In this document: positions 33,951 to 46,700 of the stretch, in pieces
Layout: the number at the start of each line of letters is the position of its first letter
Numbering within the stretch: the stretch's first letter is position 1
From: Hordeum vulgare subsp. vulgare
Taxonomy: Eukaryota; Streptophyta; Magnoliopsida; Poales; Poaceae
Direction: 5' to 3'
Assembly (NCBI RefSeq): GCF_904849725.1
Contig: NC_058521.1
Location: forward strand, 431,228,676 to 431,292,675
DNA length: 64,000 nt
Position numbers and translations under genes: made by a program
The notes under the pieces: generated by a model
What the model was told of the DNA's origin: nothing
Database searches by the model: none
What the model saw: the letters and a program-made list of their open reading frames with translations, nothing else

Positions 33951-36608
33951 AGCATCCCCAAGCTTAACTCGTGCTCGTCCTCGAGTAGGGAAGTGATAAA
34001 GAATGATTTTTTGATGTGGAATGCTACGTAGCACAGTTGTCCTTTGCAACTTCTTTCACGTGACATGAATGTTCAGATCCGTAAGATTCAAAACAATAGT
34101 TTGCTATTGACATGAAAACGATAATACTTCAAGCAGACTAGCAAAGTAATCATGAACTTTCAAAATAACAAGGCCAAGGAAAGTTATCCCTAAAAAGTCA
34201 TATAGTCTGGCTATGCTCCATCATCCTCACACAACTAATGTAAATCATGCACAACCCCGGTATTGGCCAAGTAATTGTTTTCGCACTCTTACTTTCTCAA
34301 ACTTTTTATAACTATCACGCAATACATGAGCTTGAGCCATGGATATAGCACTATAGGTGGAATAGAGTGTGGTGGTGGTTGTGAGAAAAAAAGGAGGAGA
34401 TGGTCACATTGACTCGGCGTATCAAAAGGCTATGGAGATGCCCATTAATAGATATCAATGTGAATGAGTAGGGATTGCCATACAAGAGATTCACTAGAGC
34501 TATAAGTATGTGAAAGCTCAAAAGGAAAACTAGTGGGTGTGCATCCAACTTTCTTACTCACGAAGACCTAATGCAATTTTGAGGAAGCCCATCATTGGCA
34601 TATACAAGACAAGTTATATAATGAAGATTCCCACTAGCATATGGTAGTGACAAAGCAAGAAGCTCTCAATCATGAAGAACATGGTGCTATTATGAAGCAC
34701 AAGTGTGGAAAAAGATAGTAGCATTGTCCCTTCTCTCTTCTTCTCTCTTCTCTTTTTTTGGGGCTCTTAGGCCTTTTTTTTATTTTCTCTTTTTTTATTT
34801 GGGCTCTTTGGCCTCTTTTTTTATTTCATCACATGGGACAATGCTCTAATAATGATGATCATCACACTTTTATTTACTCACAACTCAAAGCTCAAAATGA
34901 TGATGACTCTATAGGAAATGCCTCCGGCAGTGTACCGGGATGTGCAACGATCTAGCATGGCGTATGACGTTGGAACATCTCGCTAGCTATCTTACGATCA
35001 TGCAATGGCAATATGAGAGTGACGGCACAAGTCATGAGACGGAACGGCGGGAGTTGCACGGCAATATAGCTTGTAATGGCTATGAAAATGCCATAGTAGG
35101 TAGGTATGGTGGCTGTTTTGAGGAAGGCATATGGTGGGTTTGTGCACCGGCGAGAATTGCGCGGCACTAGAGAGGCTAGCAATGGTGGAAGGTGAAAGTG
35201 CATCTATACCATGGACTCACATTAGTCATGAAGAACTCACATATTTGTTGCGAAAGTTTTTATTAGTAATCGAAACAAAGTGCTAAACGCATACTCCTAG
35301 GGGAAGGGTTGGTAGGTGTTAACCATCGCGCGATCCCGACCTCAACACAAAGGATGACAATCAATAGATCAATTATGCTCCGACTTCCTAACATAGCACT
35401 AACTTCAACACAAGTATTTCTAGATTCACAAAACCCTACTAACATAGCTCTTAATATTACCAAATCCACGCCTCAAAACTAATTAGGAGGATTCAAGACT
35501 TATCTTTCTATCAATGCACATGAAGATGGAGGTTTTTGCATCCTCTTTGGGTACCTATCACATTTGGGACTAATCTCATAGCATAAGCCAACTACCAAGT
35601 CATGCACCGCCGTGCTCTAAAAGATATAAGTGAAGCACATAGAGCAAAAGTATCTAGCTCAAAAGATATAAGTGAAGCACTATGAGCATTCTAGCAAAAT
35701 CACGATGAGTGCATGTCTCTCTCAAAAAGGTTTGCAGCAAGGATTATTGTGACACAACAAAAATAAAAGACTCCTACGATACAAGACGCTCCAAGCAAAA
35801 CACATATCATGTGGTGAATAAAAATATAGCTCCAAGTAATGTTACCGATGGATTGAAGACGAAAGAGGGGATGCCTTCCCGAGGCATCCCCAAGCTTAGG
35901 CTTTTTGGTGTCCTTGAATTTGGCTTGGGATGACTTGGGCATCCCCAAGCTTGAGCTATTTACACTCTTTATCTCTTTGTCCATGAGAACATCACCCAAA
36001 ACTTGAAGACTTCACAACACAAAACTTAAACGGAAACTCGTGATAACATTAGCACAAGAAAACAAACTACCACTTCTTTTGGTACTGTAGAAAACTTGAA
36101 TTCTATCTATATTGGTGTTGGGCTACTATATTCTCACTTTTCCATGGCTAGTACCCCCCAATACTAACCATAGTTTCATCAAAACAAGCAACCAACTCAA
36201 CAAAAACAGAATCTGTCAAAAACATACTAGTCTGTAGCAATCTGTATACTTCGTATACTTCTGGTACCTCAAAAAGTCTGAACAATTAAGACGGACTGGG
36301 AAAAAGGCATATCAACCAGCATAAAAAAGAATCAACTCAAAAGCTCTTTCTGAATAAAAAGGAAAAGTCATCTCGTGAGCGAAAAGTTTGTGTCTTTTTC
36401 CACCAGGATCAAACAACCATTACCAAGACTAATCATAAAGGTTTTGTTTGGATCAAACACAAAAAGAAACACAAAAAACACAATCACAACAGAATTGTGA
36501 TGGCGTGGATGCAAAAAAACAGAAAGAAAAAGATAAATTCATTGGGTTGCCTCCCAACAAGCGCTATTGTTTAACGCCCTTAGCTAGGCATTGATAATTA
36601 AATGATGC
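33951..36608 (-). other. Gypsy C non-coding 3' region
   Basis: This aligns by eye, in order, with gypsy D 57201-59950. Shared phrases include TTGGGTTGCCTCCCAACAAG at the far end (36542 and 59910) and GGCATCCCCAAGCTTAGGC. It contains T-rich runs near 34750-34820 but no coding sequence I believe. Confidence 0.75.
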
Positions 36609-37082
36609 TCACACAAAAGACAATAATTGAAGCACAATGAGAGCATCATAAAGCATGTGAAAATCACATCTAAGTCTAACATACTTCCTATGCATAGGCA
36701 TTTTATAGGAAAACAGATTTTCTAGACAACCAATAGTTACCATATGCAAGGAAGAAGAAAGAGAAAATAGCAATCTCAACATAACGAGAGGTAATTTGGT
36801 AACATGGAAGTTTCTACCAAAATATTTTACTCTCTCATAGCAATTACATGTGGGATCATAATCAAATTCAACAATATAGCTATCACAAAGGATATTCTTT
36901 TCATGATCCACATGCATGCAAAGTTGACGCTCTTCAAAAATAGTGGGATTATCATCAACTAAAGTCATGACTTCTCCAAACCCACTTTCAATATTATTGC
37001 AAATATCATAATCATCATGAGGGTTAAACAAATTTTCAAGATCATAAGAAAAATCATCACCCCATTCATGACATTGCAACAA
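36609..37082 (-). CDS. Gypsy C 3' ORF of unknown function (157 aa)
   Basis: An open frame of 157 codons starting MLQCHEWGDDFSYDLENLF. The N-terminal half is acidic. A hydrophobic stretch follows near residues 97-125 (LPLVMLRLLFSLSS...). I remember similar hypothetical proteins from the 3' part of Triticeae gypsy elements, but no function. Its position downstream of gag-pol is where Athila elements carry an env-like ORF; that is an inference, not evidence of an envelope. It ends before the 5' LTR remnant, so its own upstream part may be deleted. Confidence 0.4.
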   Translation of the reverse strand: MLQCHEWGDDFSYDLENLFNPHDDYDICNNIESGFGEVMTLVDDNPTIFEERQLCMHVDHEKNILCDSYIVEFDYDPTCNCYERVKYFGRNFHVTKLPLVMLRLLFSLSSSLHMVTIGCLENLFSYKMPMHRKYVRLRCDFHMLYDALIVLQLLSFV

Positions 37083-37233
37083 GTAGAGGACATAGCAAAA
37101 CTAGCATCCCCAAGCTTAGGGTTTTGCATATTTTTAGCATGATTGACACTAATAGGATTTATAGTGAAACCATTGCAATCATGCTTTTAATTCAAGGAGC
37201 CCTTGTGAATCACTTCATAAATTCAAGGAGCCA

Positions 37234-37751
37234 AGGTCATGGTGTTGATGAAGAAGCCCTCCGTATCCGAATCCCCCCTCTGGCAGGGCACAAGAACATG
37301 CCCTAGATGGTATCTTGCGGAGACAGAAGCTTGCGGCGGCGGAAAAGTACTTTCGATGATCTCCTGATTTTTTGTGGATTTTTTGGGGATATATAGGCGC
37401 AAAACCTAGGGAAAGGAGGTCCAGGGGGCCCACAAGCTTGAGGGCCGCGGCCTCCCCCTGGCCGCGGGGTGGGGGCTTGTGGGGCCCCTGGGGACCCCTG
37501 CCTTGGCTCTCAAGTCTCTTGATCTTGTTCCGTTACGGAAAAATATTTTCGGGGATTTTATTCTGTTTGGACTCCGTTTCAAATTCTCCTCTAAAAGGGG
37601 TCAAAAACATGGAAAAAACAGGAACTGGCACTTGGCACTGAGTTAATAAGTTAGTCCCAAAAAATATATAAAAGGCATGCAAAACATCCAAAGTTTGACA
37701 AGATAATAGCATGAAACCATAAAAAATTATAGATATGTTGGAGACGTATCA
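37234..37751 (-). repeat. Gypsy C 5' LTR remnant (right)
   Basis: The outer 518 bp of the LTR, similar to 33433-33950. The break lies where AGGTCATGGTG is shared with the internal side, and ATTCAAGGAGCC is duplicated just to the left (37189 and 37221). Confidence 0.85.
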
Positions 37752-38002
37752 GTGTTCCACCACCATCATAATCACCACACTGTCGTGCTGGCCGTGATCT
37801 CATCTACCTCCCTCGCTTGCTGGATCAAGTAGGAGGAGACATCAATGACCTGCACGTGTGCATAACTTGTAGGTGTTGTACGTTCGATGCTAGATCGGTT
37901 TGGATCGAGATTGGATCGCAAAGACTATTACTACATCAACTACGTTATATAAGCTTCCGCCATTAGGTCTACAAGGGTATGCATACACACTCTCCCTCTC
38001 GC

Positions 38003-39747
38003 TATCAGAAATATGCTCTAGAGGCAATAATAGAGTGGTTATTATTGTATTTCCTTGTTGAGGATAATCGTTTATTATCCACACTAGAATTGTATAGACT
38101 AGAAACATAATTCATGTGTGGATATAGAAACAACACCGTGTCCCTAGTGAGCCTCTACTAGACTACTTCGTTGATCAAAGATGGTTAAGGTTTCCTAATC
38201 ATAGACAAGAATTGTCTTTTGATAACGGGATCACATGATTAGGAGAATGTTGTGATGGACAAGACCCAACGGTTAGCATATCATTTGATCGTGTAACCTA
38301 GTTTGTTGCTACTACTTTCTTCATGTCAAGTATCTATTCCTACGACTATGAGATCATGCAACTCCCTGACATCGAAGGAATGCCTTGTGTGTATAAAACA
38401 TCACTTTGTAAGTGGGTGATCATAAAGGTTCTCTACAGGTATCTCCAAGGGTGTCTGTTGGGTTGGCATGGATAGGGACTCGGTTTTGTCACTTCGTATG
38501 ACGGAGAGGTATCTTTGGGCCCTCTCGGTAATATAAAACCACAAGAAGCTTGCAAGTAATGTGACTAAGTAGTTAGTCACGAGATCTTGTATTATGGAAC
38601 AAGTAAAGAGACTTGTAGGTAACGAGATTGAACTAGGTATGGAGATACCGACTATCGAATATCGGGCAAGTAACATACCAATAGACAAAGGGAACTCCAT
38701 ACATGATTGATTGAGTCATTGGCATGATGATTCGACTGATGAACATCTTCGTGGAATATGTAGGAACCAATATGGGCATCCAAATCCCGCTATTGGTTTT
38801 TGACCGGAGAGGTGCCTCGGTCATCTCTACATGATTATCGAACCTATAGGGTCCGCACACTTAATGTTTGATGATGATATAGTATTATTGGGTTATGTAT
38901 TTTGGTGACCGAATGTTATTACGAGTCCCAAATGAGATCCCAGACATGACGAGGAGCTCTGGAATGGTCTAGAGGTAAATATTTACATATGGAAAGTCGT
39001 GTTCAGGGTTCCGTTTTTTTTGTATTGTAACGGGAAGCTTCCATAACGTTCTGGAAACTTCCGAAGGAGTCCAAAAGTGCACCAAGGATTCCACCACGCC
39101 CCAAGGGTCACCATGGGATGAGGGGAGGCACCTTGGCCTTGTTGGGCCAGGTGCACAATTCCCTCAAGGCCCATGCGACTAGGAAAGTTGGAAAGTCCAC
39201 ATGTGTATAGAAAGGATGGAATTGGACTAGGAGGCTAACTCCTCCCTTTGGTGCGCCCCTAGGGCTTGGAGGGCTGCCCACCATGCCCCTCCACCTATAT
39301 ATAAAGGGGAGGGGCCGCCCCAAGAGGACACACCAGGCCCTTGGCGCCTCCCTCTCTCCCGTTGCTCCATTGCTCCTCCGTCCTCGTTCTAGTAGCGCCT
39401 GACGAAGCCCTCCTAGACTAGTTGCTCCACCACCTCCACCATGTCGTCGTGCTGCCGGAGAACCTATCCCCTAGTCTGCCCTCACTTTCTGGATTGAGGA
39501 GGCAGAAATGTCATCGATATGCACGTGTTCTTAACACGGAGGTGTTGTCCATTTAGCGCTTGATCGAGACGGATTGTGATTAGATCGTGAAGATGTACGA
39601 TTACACCAACCGTGTTTTAAACGCTTCTGCTTAACGTTCTATGAGGGTATGTAGACACACTCTACCCTCTCGTTGTTATGCATCTCCATGGATATATCTT
39701 GAATGTGCCTAGGAATTTTTGTGTTTCTCATGCAACATTTCCCAAGA
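38003..39747 (+). repeat. Copia LTR B (5' LTR of copia-B)
   Basis: A ~1745-bp BARE1/Angela-type LTR on the + strand. The first bases are degenerate (TATCAGAAATATGCTC in place of TGTTGGAAATATGCCC) and the end reads CATTTCCCAAGA in place of CCAACA. It is followed directly by a primer-binding-site-like GTGGCATCATGAG. A TATATATAAAG TATA motif is at about 39295-39305. Confidence 0.85.
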
Positions 39748-40150
39748 GTGGCATCATGAGTTAGGTCTATGCATAGATGATATGCACGAGTAGAACACAA
39801 AGAAGCTGTGGGCATTGATGTTCAAATTGCTTGCCTCCCATGTCTTATTTTGATTCGGCGGTATTGTGGGATGAAGCGGCTCAGACCAACCTTACTTGTC
39901 CTTGCACAAGAGACCGATTCCACCAATTGACATGCAACTTGTTTTGCATAAAATTGGCTGGCGAGGGTCTGTATCTCCCACTTTAGTTGAATCGGATTAA
40001 AAAAGGGTCCTTGTAGAAGGTTAAAAGGCAACTTGATTATTACCATTGTGGCTTTGCGTAGTATGAATGGTTTTTGCTAGTTCCCCATAGCAGCCACGTA
40101 AAACTTGCAACAACAAACTAGAGGACGTCTAACTTGTTTTTGAAGGGTAT

Positions 40151-40620
40151 CACTACTGAAATTCAGAAATTTGCCGTCTGCCTCGGCGGACGGCAAAGGG
40201 GGGAACCACGGACGGCAAAGGCTTTGCCGTCGGTCAGAAGACGGCAAACTAGACGGTAAAAAAATCCAGTGAAGAGGTTCTTTGCCGTCTACTTTTGTAA
40301 AGCGGACAACAAAGAATCTTCGCCATGAGGGGCCAGACGGCAAATTAACTAGGACGACATATACTGCAACGACCCCGTTAAGTGTTAGCGGCAGGCCTCC
40401 TCTCTTTGCCGTCTGCCATCCCACCCTTTGCCATGTGGGGGCAGACAGCAAAGAGGGGAGAGAGAGGGGGCTGATTCACCCCTTTGTCGTCTGCCCACCC
40501 CCCCCTTTGCCATGTGGGGGCAGACGGCAAAGAGGGGAGAGAGAGGGGGTAGATTCCCCCCTTTGCCGTCTGCCTTCCCCTCTTTGCCATGCGGGGGCAG
40601 ACGGCAAAGGGGGGAACCAG
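40151..40620. repeat. CACTA left terminus and subterminal repeats
   Basis: After the terminal inverted repeat, the motif TTTGCCGTC / GACGGCAAA recurs many times in both orientations to about 40610. In En/Spm such subterminal repeats bind the TnpA-type protein; here that role is inferred. Confidence 0.85.
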
Positions 40621-41000
40621 CCCCTTTCAATTTATTTTTTATTATATCCAGCATTTTTAACAATAATCAGGATATATATATATATATATATTTGACATAA
40701 ATAAATTTCTTTCCGTACTCATAATCATATTAAAATAACTCTCATCCATAGTGCATACATATTATGCAAGTTGCATCTGTACCAAACCATATATTACACC
40801 AGTTTCATCCACATGCATACAAAGTTTCATATATATCCATATACTACAATAGTTTCAATACAAGCCATGGTACAAGAAATCATCTTCAAGCATTCCATCA
40901 ATATAATCCAAGCTTCCCGTGAAGTGAAGGTAATCTGCAAAATGACAAAAAAGAAAGTTAGAAGAACAATACTAGATGAAGTGTATATATATGTTATTTC
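40621..41000 (-). other. CACTA AT-rich subterminal segment
   Basis: AT-rich, with a (TA)n run at 40673-40691. No gene is recognised. By position this could be the 3' untranslated side of the element's minus-strand gene. Confidence 0.4.
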
Positions 41001-41372
41001 GGAGAGAAATTAGCTAAGTATAGACCATTTAGGAGCTAACTAAGCTAATTATGTCATTTAGGTGGAACCCTAGCTAACTATAGGTCGTTTCGGAGCTAAC
41101 TTGGGTAAAATATGTCATTCCGGAGCAAACTATGCTTATTAAGCCATTTTGGATCTAGCTAGGCCAATTATAGGCCATTTAATACCTAAGTTAGGGGGAA
41201 TAGGTCATCTTGCAGGTACGTAAGCCTTATTATGTCATTTAGGAGAGAACTTAGCTAACTGTAGGTCATTTTTTATTAAATAGGTCATTTTGGAGCTAAC
41301 TAAGCTAATTATGTCATTTCGTATGATAATTAGCCAATTTAGCCTTTCTTGGATGAGTCTAACCTACGTAGA

Positions 41373-41672
41373 AGAAGAGAAAGAGAAGAAGAAGTAAAAG
41401 AAGGAGGAGGAGGAGGCGGAGGAGAAGGAGAAGGAAGAGGAGAAGAATACTAAAAGAAGAAGGAGAAGGAGAAGGAGGAAGAAGGAGGAAGAAGAAGGAG
41501 AAGGAGAAGGAGGAAGAAGGTGGAAGAAGAAGGAGAAGGAGGAGCTCCTTCTCCTTCTTCTCCTCCTTCTTCTCCTTCTTCTTATCCTCCTCCTTCTCCT
41601 TCTTATTCTTCTCTTCTTCTTCTTCTTCCTTCCTTTCATTTTTCCTCTTTCTTCTCCTCTTGTCCCCTTCTT
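41373..41672. repeat. Polypurine-polypyrimidine inverted repeat, copy 1
   Basis: GAA/GGA-rich purine DNA for ~170 bp, then the complementary CTT/CCT-rich pyrimidine DNA, with the centre GGAGCTCC at 41541-41548. Arg-rich and Ser-rich reading frames here are low-complexity artefacts. Confidence 0.85.
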
Positions 41673-41852
41673 CGGGCTTAATTGGCTAAGAATGCCTTTT
41701 TGGAGCTAATTATGTCATTTCGAGGATAATTAGCTAAGTATAGGTCATGTTTTATTAAATAGACCATCTAGGAGCTAACTAAGCTAATTATGTCATCTAG
41801 GTGCAACCCTAGCTAACTATAGGTCGTTTCGGAGCTAACTTGGGTAAAATAG

Positions 41853-43677
41853 TGTTGGGGAACGTCGCAAGGGAAACAAAAATTTTCCTACGCGCACGAA
41901 GACCTATCATGGTGATGTCCATCTACGAGAGGGGATGAGTGATCTACGTACCCTTGTAGATCGTACAACAGAAGCGATTAGAGATTGCGGTTGATGTAGT
42001 GGAACGTCCTCACGTCCCTCGATCCGCCCCGCGAACAATCCCGCGATCAGTCCCACGATCTAGTACCGAACGGACGGCACCTCCGCGTTCAGCACACGTA
42101 CACCTCGACGATGATCTCGGCCTTCTTGATCCAGCAAGAGAGACGGAGAGGTAGAAGAGTTCTCCGGCAGCGTGACGGCGCTCCGGAGGTTGGTGATGAT
42201 CTTGTCTCAGCAGGGCTCCGCCCGAGCTCCGCAGAAACACGATCTAGAGGAAAAACTATGGAGGTATGTGGTCGGGCAGCCGTGAGAAAGTCGTCTCAAA
42301 TCTGCCCTAAAAGCCCCATATATATAGGAGGAGGGAGGGAGACCTTGCCTTGGGGTCCAAGGGAACCCCAAGGGGTCGGCCGAGCCAGGGGGGAGGACTC
42401 TCCCCCCCCAAACCGAGTCCTACTTGGTTTGGTGGGAGGGAGTCCTTCCCCTTTCCCACCTCTCCCTTTTTTTTTCTTTCCTTTGATATTTTCTCTTCCT
42501 TGGCGCATAGGATTTGGTGGGCTGTCCCACCAGCCCACTAAGGGCTGGTGTGACCCCCCCAAATACCTATGGGCTTCCCCGGAGTGGGTTGCCCCCCTCC
42601 GGTGAACCCCCGGAACCCATTCGTCATTCCCGGTACATTCCCGGTAACTCCGAAAACCTTCCGGTAATCAAATGAGGTCATCCTATATATCAATCTTCGT
42701 TTCCGGACCATTCCGGAAACCCTCGTGACGTCCGTGATCTCATCCGGGACTCCGAACAACATTCGGTAACCAACCATATAACTCAAATATGCATAAAACA
42801 ACGTCGAACCTTAAGTGTGCAGACCCTGCGGGTTCGAGAACTATGTAGACATGACCCGAGAGACTCCTCGTTCAATATCCAATAGCGGGACCTGGATGCC
42901 CATATTGGATCCTACATATTCTACGAAGATCTTATCGTTTGAACCTCAGTGCCAAGGATTCGTATAATCCCGTATGTCATTCCCTTTGTCCTTCGGTATG
43001 TTACTTGCCCGAGATTCGATCGTCAGTATCCGCATACCTATTTCAATCTCGTTTACCAGCAAGTCTCTTTACTCATTTCGTAATACAAGATCCCGCAACT
43101 TACACTAAGTTGCATTGCTTGCAAGGCTTGTGTGTGATGTTGTATTACCGAGTGGGCCCCGAGATACCTCTCCGTCACACGGAGTGACAAATCCCAGTCT
43201 TGATCCATACTAACTCAACTAACACCTTCGGAGATACCTGTAGAGCATCTTTATAGTCACCCAGTTACGTTGCGACGTTTGATACACACAAAGCATTCCT
43301 CCGGTGTCAGTGAGTTATATGATCTCATGGTTATAGGAATAAATACTTGACACGCAGAAAACAGTAGCAACAAAATGACACGATCAACATGCTACGTCTA
43401 TTAGTTTGGGTCTAGTCCATCACGTGATTCTCCCAATGACGTGATCCAGTTATCAAGCAACAACACCTTGTTCATAATCAGAAGACACTGACTATCATCG
43501 ATCAACTGGCTAGCCAACTAGAGGCATGCTAGGGACGGTGTTTTGTCTATGTATCCACACATGTAAATGAGTCTTCATTCAATACAATTATAGCATGGAT
43601 AATAAACTATTATCTTGATACAGGAATTATAATAATAACTATACATTTATTATTGCCTCTAGGGCATAATTCCAACA
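41853..43677 (-). repeat. Copia-3 3' LTR (left)
   Basis: A 1825-bp LTR, the partner of 48981-50803. It is followed by the polypurine tract at 43678-43689 (minus strand CAAGTGGGAGAC). Confidence 0.95.
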
Positions 43678-43729
43678 GTCTCCCACTTGCACTAGAGTCA
43701 ATAATCTAGCCCTCACATCACCATGTGAA

Positions 43730-46700
43730 TTACATTGTAATAAATCTAACACCCATACAGTTCTGGTGTTGATCATGTTTTGGCCGTGGAAGAGGTTTAG
43801 TCAGCGGGTCTGCTACATTCAGATCCGTGTGCACTTTGCATATATTCACGTCCTCCTCCTTGACGTAGTCGCGGATGAGGTTGAAGCGTCGTTTGATGTG
43901 TCTGGTCTTCTTGTGAAACCTTGGTTCCTTTGCTAAGGCAATGGCACCAGTGTTGTCACAGAACAAGGTTATTGGATCCAGTGCACTTGGCACCACTCCA
44001 AGATCCGTCATGAACTGCTTCATCCAGACACCCTCCTTAGCCGCCTCCGAGGCAGCCATGTACTCCGCTTCACATGTAGAATCTGCTACGACGCTTTGCT
44101 TGGAACTGCACCAGCTTACTGCACCCCCATTAAGAATAAATACGTATCCGGTTTGCAACTTAGAGTCGTCCGGATCTGTGTCAAAGCTTGCATCGACGTA
44201 ACCCTTTACGGTGAGCTCTTCGTCACCTCCATACACGAGAAACATCTCCTTAGTCCTTTTCAGGTACTTCAGGATATTCTTGACCGCCGTCCAGTGATCC
44301 ACTCCTGGATTACTCTGGAACCTACCTGCCATACTTATGGCCAGGCTAACATCCGGTCTAGTGCACAACATTGCATACATAATAGAGCCTATGGCTGAAG
44401 CATAGGGGACGGAGCGCATATGCTCTCTATCTTCATCAGTTGCTGGGCACTGAGTCTTACTCAATCTCGTACCTTGTAACACTGGCAAGAACCCTTTCTT
44501 GGACTGTTCCATTTTGAACCTCTTCAAAACTTTATCAAGGTATGTGCTTTGTGAAAGTCCTATCAGGCGTTTTGATCTATCCCTATAGATCTTAATGCCT
44601 AGAATGTAAGCAGCTTCTCCTAGGTCCTTCATAGAGAAACTTTTATTCAAGTAACCTTTTATGCTCTCCAAAAGCTCTATGTTGTTTCCAATCAGTAATA
44701 TGTCATCTACATATAATATTAGAAATGCCACAGAGCTCCCACTCACTTTCTTGTAAATACAAGATTCTCCAACCACTTGTATAAACCCAAATGCTTTGAT
44801 CACCTCATCAAAGCGTTTGTTCCAACTCCGAGATGCTTGCACCAGTCCATAAATGGATCGCTGGAGCTTGCACACTTTGTCAGCATTTTTAGGATCGACA
44901 AAACCTTCGGGTTGCATCATATACAACTCTTCCTTAAGGAAACCGTTAAGGAACGCCGTTTTGACATCCATCTGCCAAATTTCATAATCGAAAAATGCAG
45001 CTATTGCTAACATGATTCTGACGGACTTAAGCATCGCTACGGGAGAGAAAGTCTCATCGTAGTCAATTCCTGGAACTTGTGAAAAACCCTTTGCCACAAG
45101 TCGAGCTTTATAAACGGTCACATTACCGTCAGCGTCCGTCTTCTTCTTAAAGATCCATTTGTTCTGAATAGCCTTGCGGCCCTCAGGCAGTATCTCCAAA
45201 GTCCACACTTTGTTCTCATACATGGATCCTATCTCGGATTTCATGGCTTCCAGCCATTTGTTGGAATCTGGGCCCACCATTGCTTCTTCATAATTTGCAG
45301 GTTCATTGTTGTCTAACAACATGATTGATAAGACGGGATTACCGTACCACTCTGGAGCAGCGCGTGATCTCGTCGACCTGCGTGGTTCAACAGAAACTTG
45401 AACTGGAGTTTCATGATCATCATCATTAACTTCCTCCTCAACCGGCGTCGCAATGACAGAGGTTTCCTCTTGCCCTGCGCCACCATCCAGAGGGATAATA
45501 GGTTCGACAACCTCGTCAAGTTCTATCTTCCTCCCATTCAATTCTCTCGAGAGAAACTCCTTCTCGAGAAAAGTTCCGTTCTTAGCAACAAACACTTTGC
45601 CCTCGGATTTGAGATAGAAGGTGTACCCAACTGTCTCTTTTGGGTAACCTATGAAGACGCATTTTTCCGCTTTGGGTTCCAGCTTTTCAGGCTGAAGCTT
45701 TTTGACATAAGCATCACATCCCCAAACTTTAAGAAACGACAACTTTGGCCTTTTGCCACACCACAGTTCGTATGGTGTCGTCTCAACGGATTTCGATGGT
45801 GCCCTATTTAAAGTGAATGCAGCTGTTTCTAATGCATAACCCCAAAACGATAACGGCAAATCAGTAAGAGACATCATAGATCGCACCATTTCTAATAAAG
45901 TACGATTACGACGTTCGGACACACCATTACGCTGCGGTGTTCCAGGCGGTGTTAACTGCGAAACAATTCCACATTGTCTTAAGTGAGTACCAAACTCGAA
46001 ACTCAGATACTCACCCCCACGATCAGACCGTAGGAACTTGATCTTCTTGTTACGATGATTTTCCACTTCACTCTGAAATTGCTTGAACTTTTCAAATGTT
46101 TCAGACTTGTGCTTCATCAAGTAGACATAACCATATCTACTTAGATCGTCAGTGAAGGTGAGAAAATAACGATATCCGCCGCGTGCCTCCACGCTCATTG
46201 GACCACACACATCGGTATGTATGATTTCCAACAAGTCACTTGCACGCTCCATTGTTCCGGAGAACGGAGTCTTAGTCATCTTGCCCATGAGGCATGGTTC
46301 GCACGTGTCAAGTGAATCAAAGTCAAGTGACTCCAAAAGTCCATCAGCATGGAGTTTCTTCATGCGCTTTACACCAATATGACCCAAGCGGCAGTGCCAC
46401 AAAAATATGGTGCTATCATTGTTTACTCTAACTCTTTTGGTCTCAATGTTATGTATATGCGTATCTCTATCAAGATTCAATATGAACAATCCTCTCACAT
46501 TCGGTGCATGACCATAAAAGATGTTACTCATAGAAATAGAACAACCATTATTCTCAGACTTAAAAAAGTAACCGTCTCGCAATAAACAAGATCCAGATAT
46601 AATGTTCATGCTCAACGCAGGCACTAAATAACAATGATTTAAGTTCATCACTAATCCCGATGGTAGTTGAAGTGACATGGTGCCGACGGCGATTGCATCA

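Larger units (their letters stand above)
32390..37751 (-). mobile_element. Gypsy C: internally deleted Athila-type element
   Basis: A 5362-bp minus-strand gypsy element inserted in copia LTR A, with the perfect duplication GTGTT. The left (3') LTR is complete, 32390-33950, and begins TGATACGTCTCCAATGTATC on the minus strand. The right (5') LTR keeps only its outer 518 bp (37234-37751). Its inner part, the primer-binding site and the start of the coding region are deleted. Internal DNA 33951-37233 matches the non-coding 3' region of gypsy D, then carries a different ORF (36609-37082). It cannot move by itself. Confidence 0.88.
31037..38002 (+). repeat. Copia LTR A (split by gypsy C, truncated)
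   Basis: A BARE1/Angela-type LTR on the + strand, starting TGTTGGATATATGCCCTAGA at 31037. It runs to 32389, is interrupted by gypsy C (32390-37751, duplication GTGTT at 32385-32389 and 37752-37756), and continues to 38002. It stops at ACACTCTCCCTCTCGC, about 90-115 bp before the expected end; the equivalent place in LTR B is near 39667. A TATATATAG motif is at 32278-32286. LTR B begins immediately after. Confidence 0.8.

Noticed and set aside
41364..41639. Arg-rich reading frame
   Set aside because: Encoded by a polypurine/polypyrimidine hairpin, not a gene.
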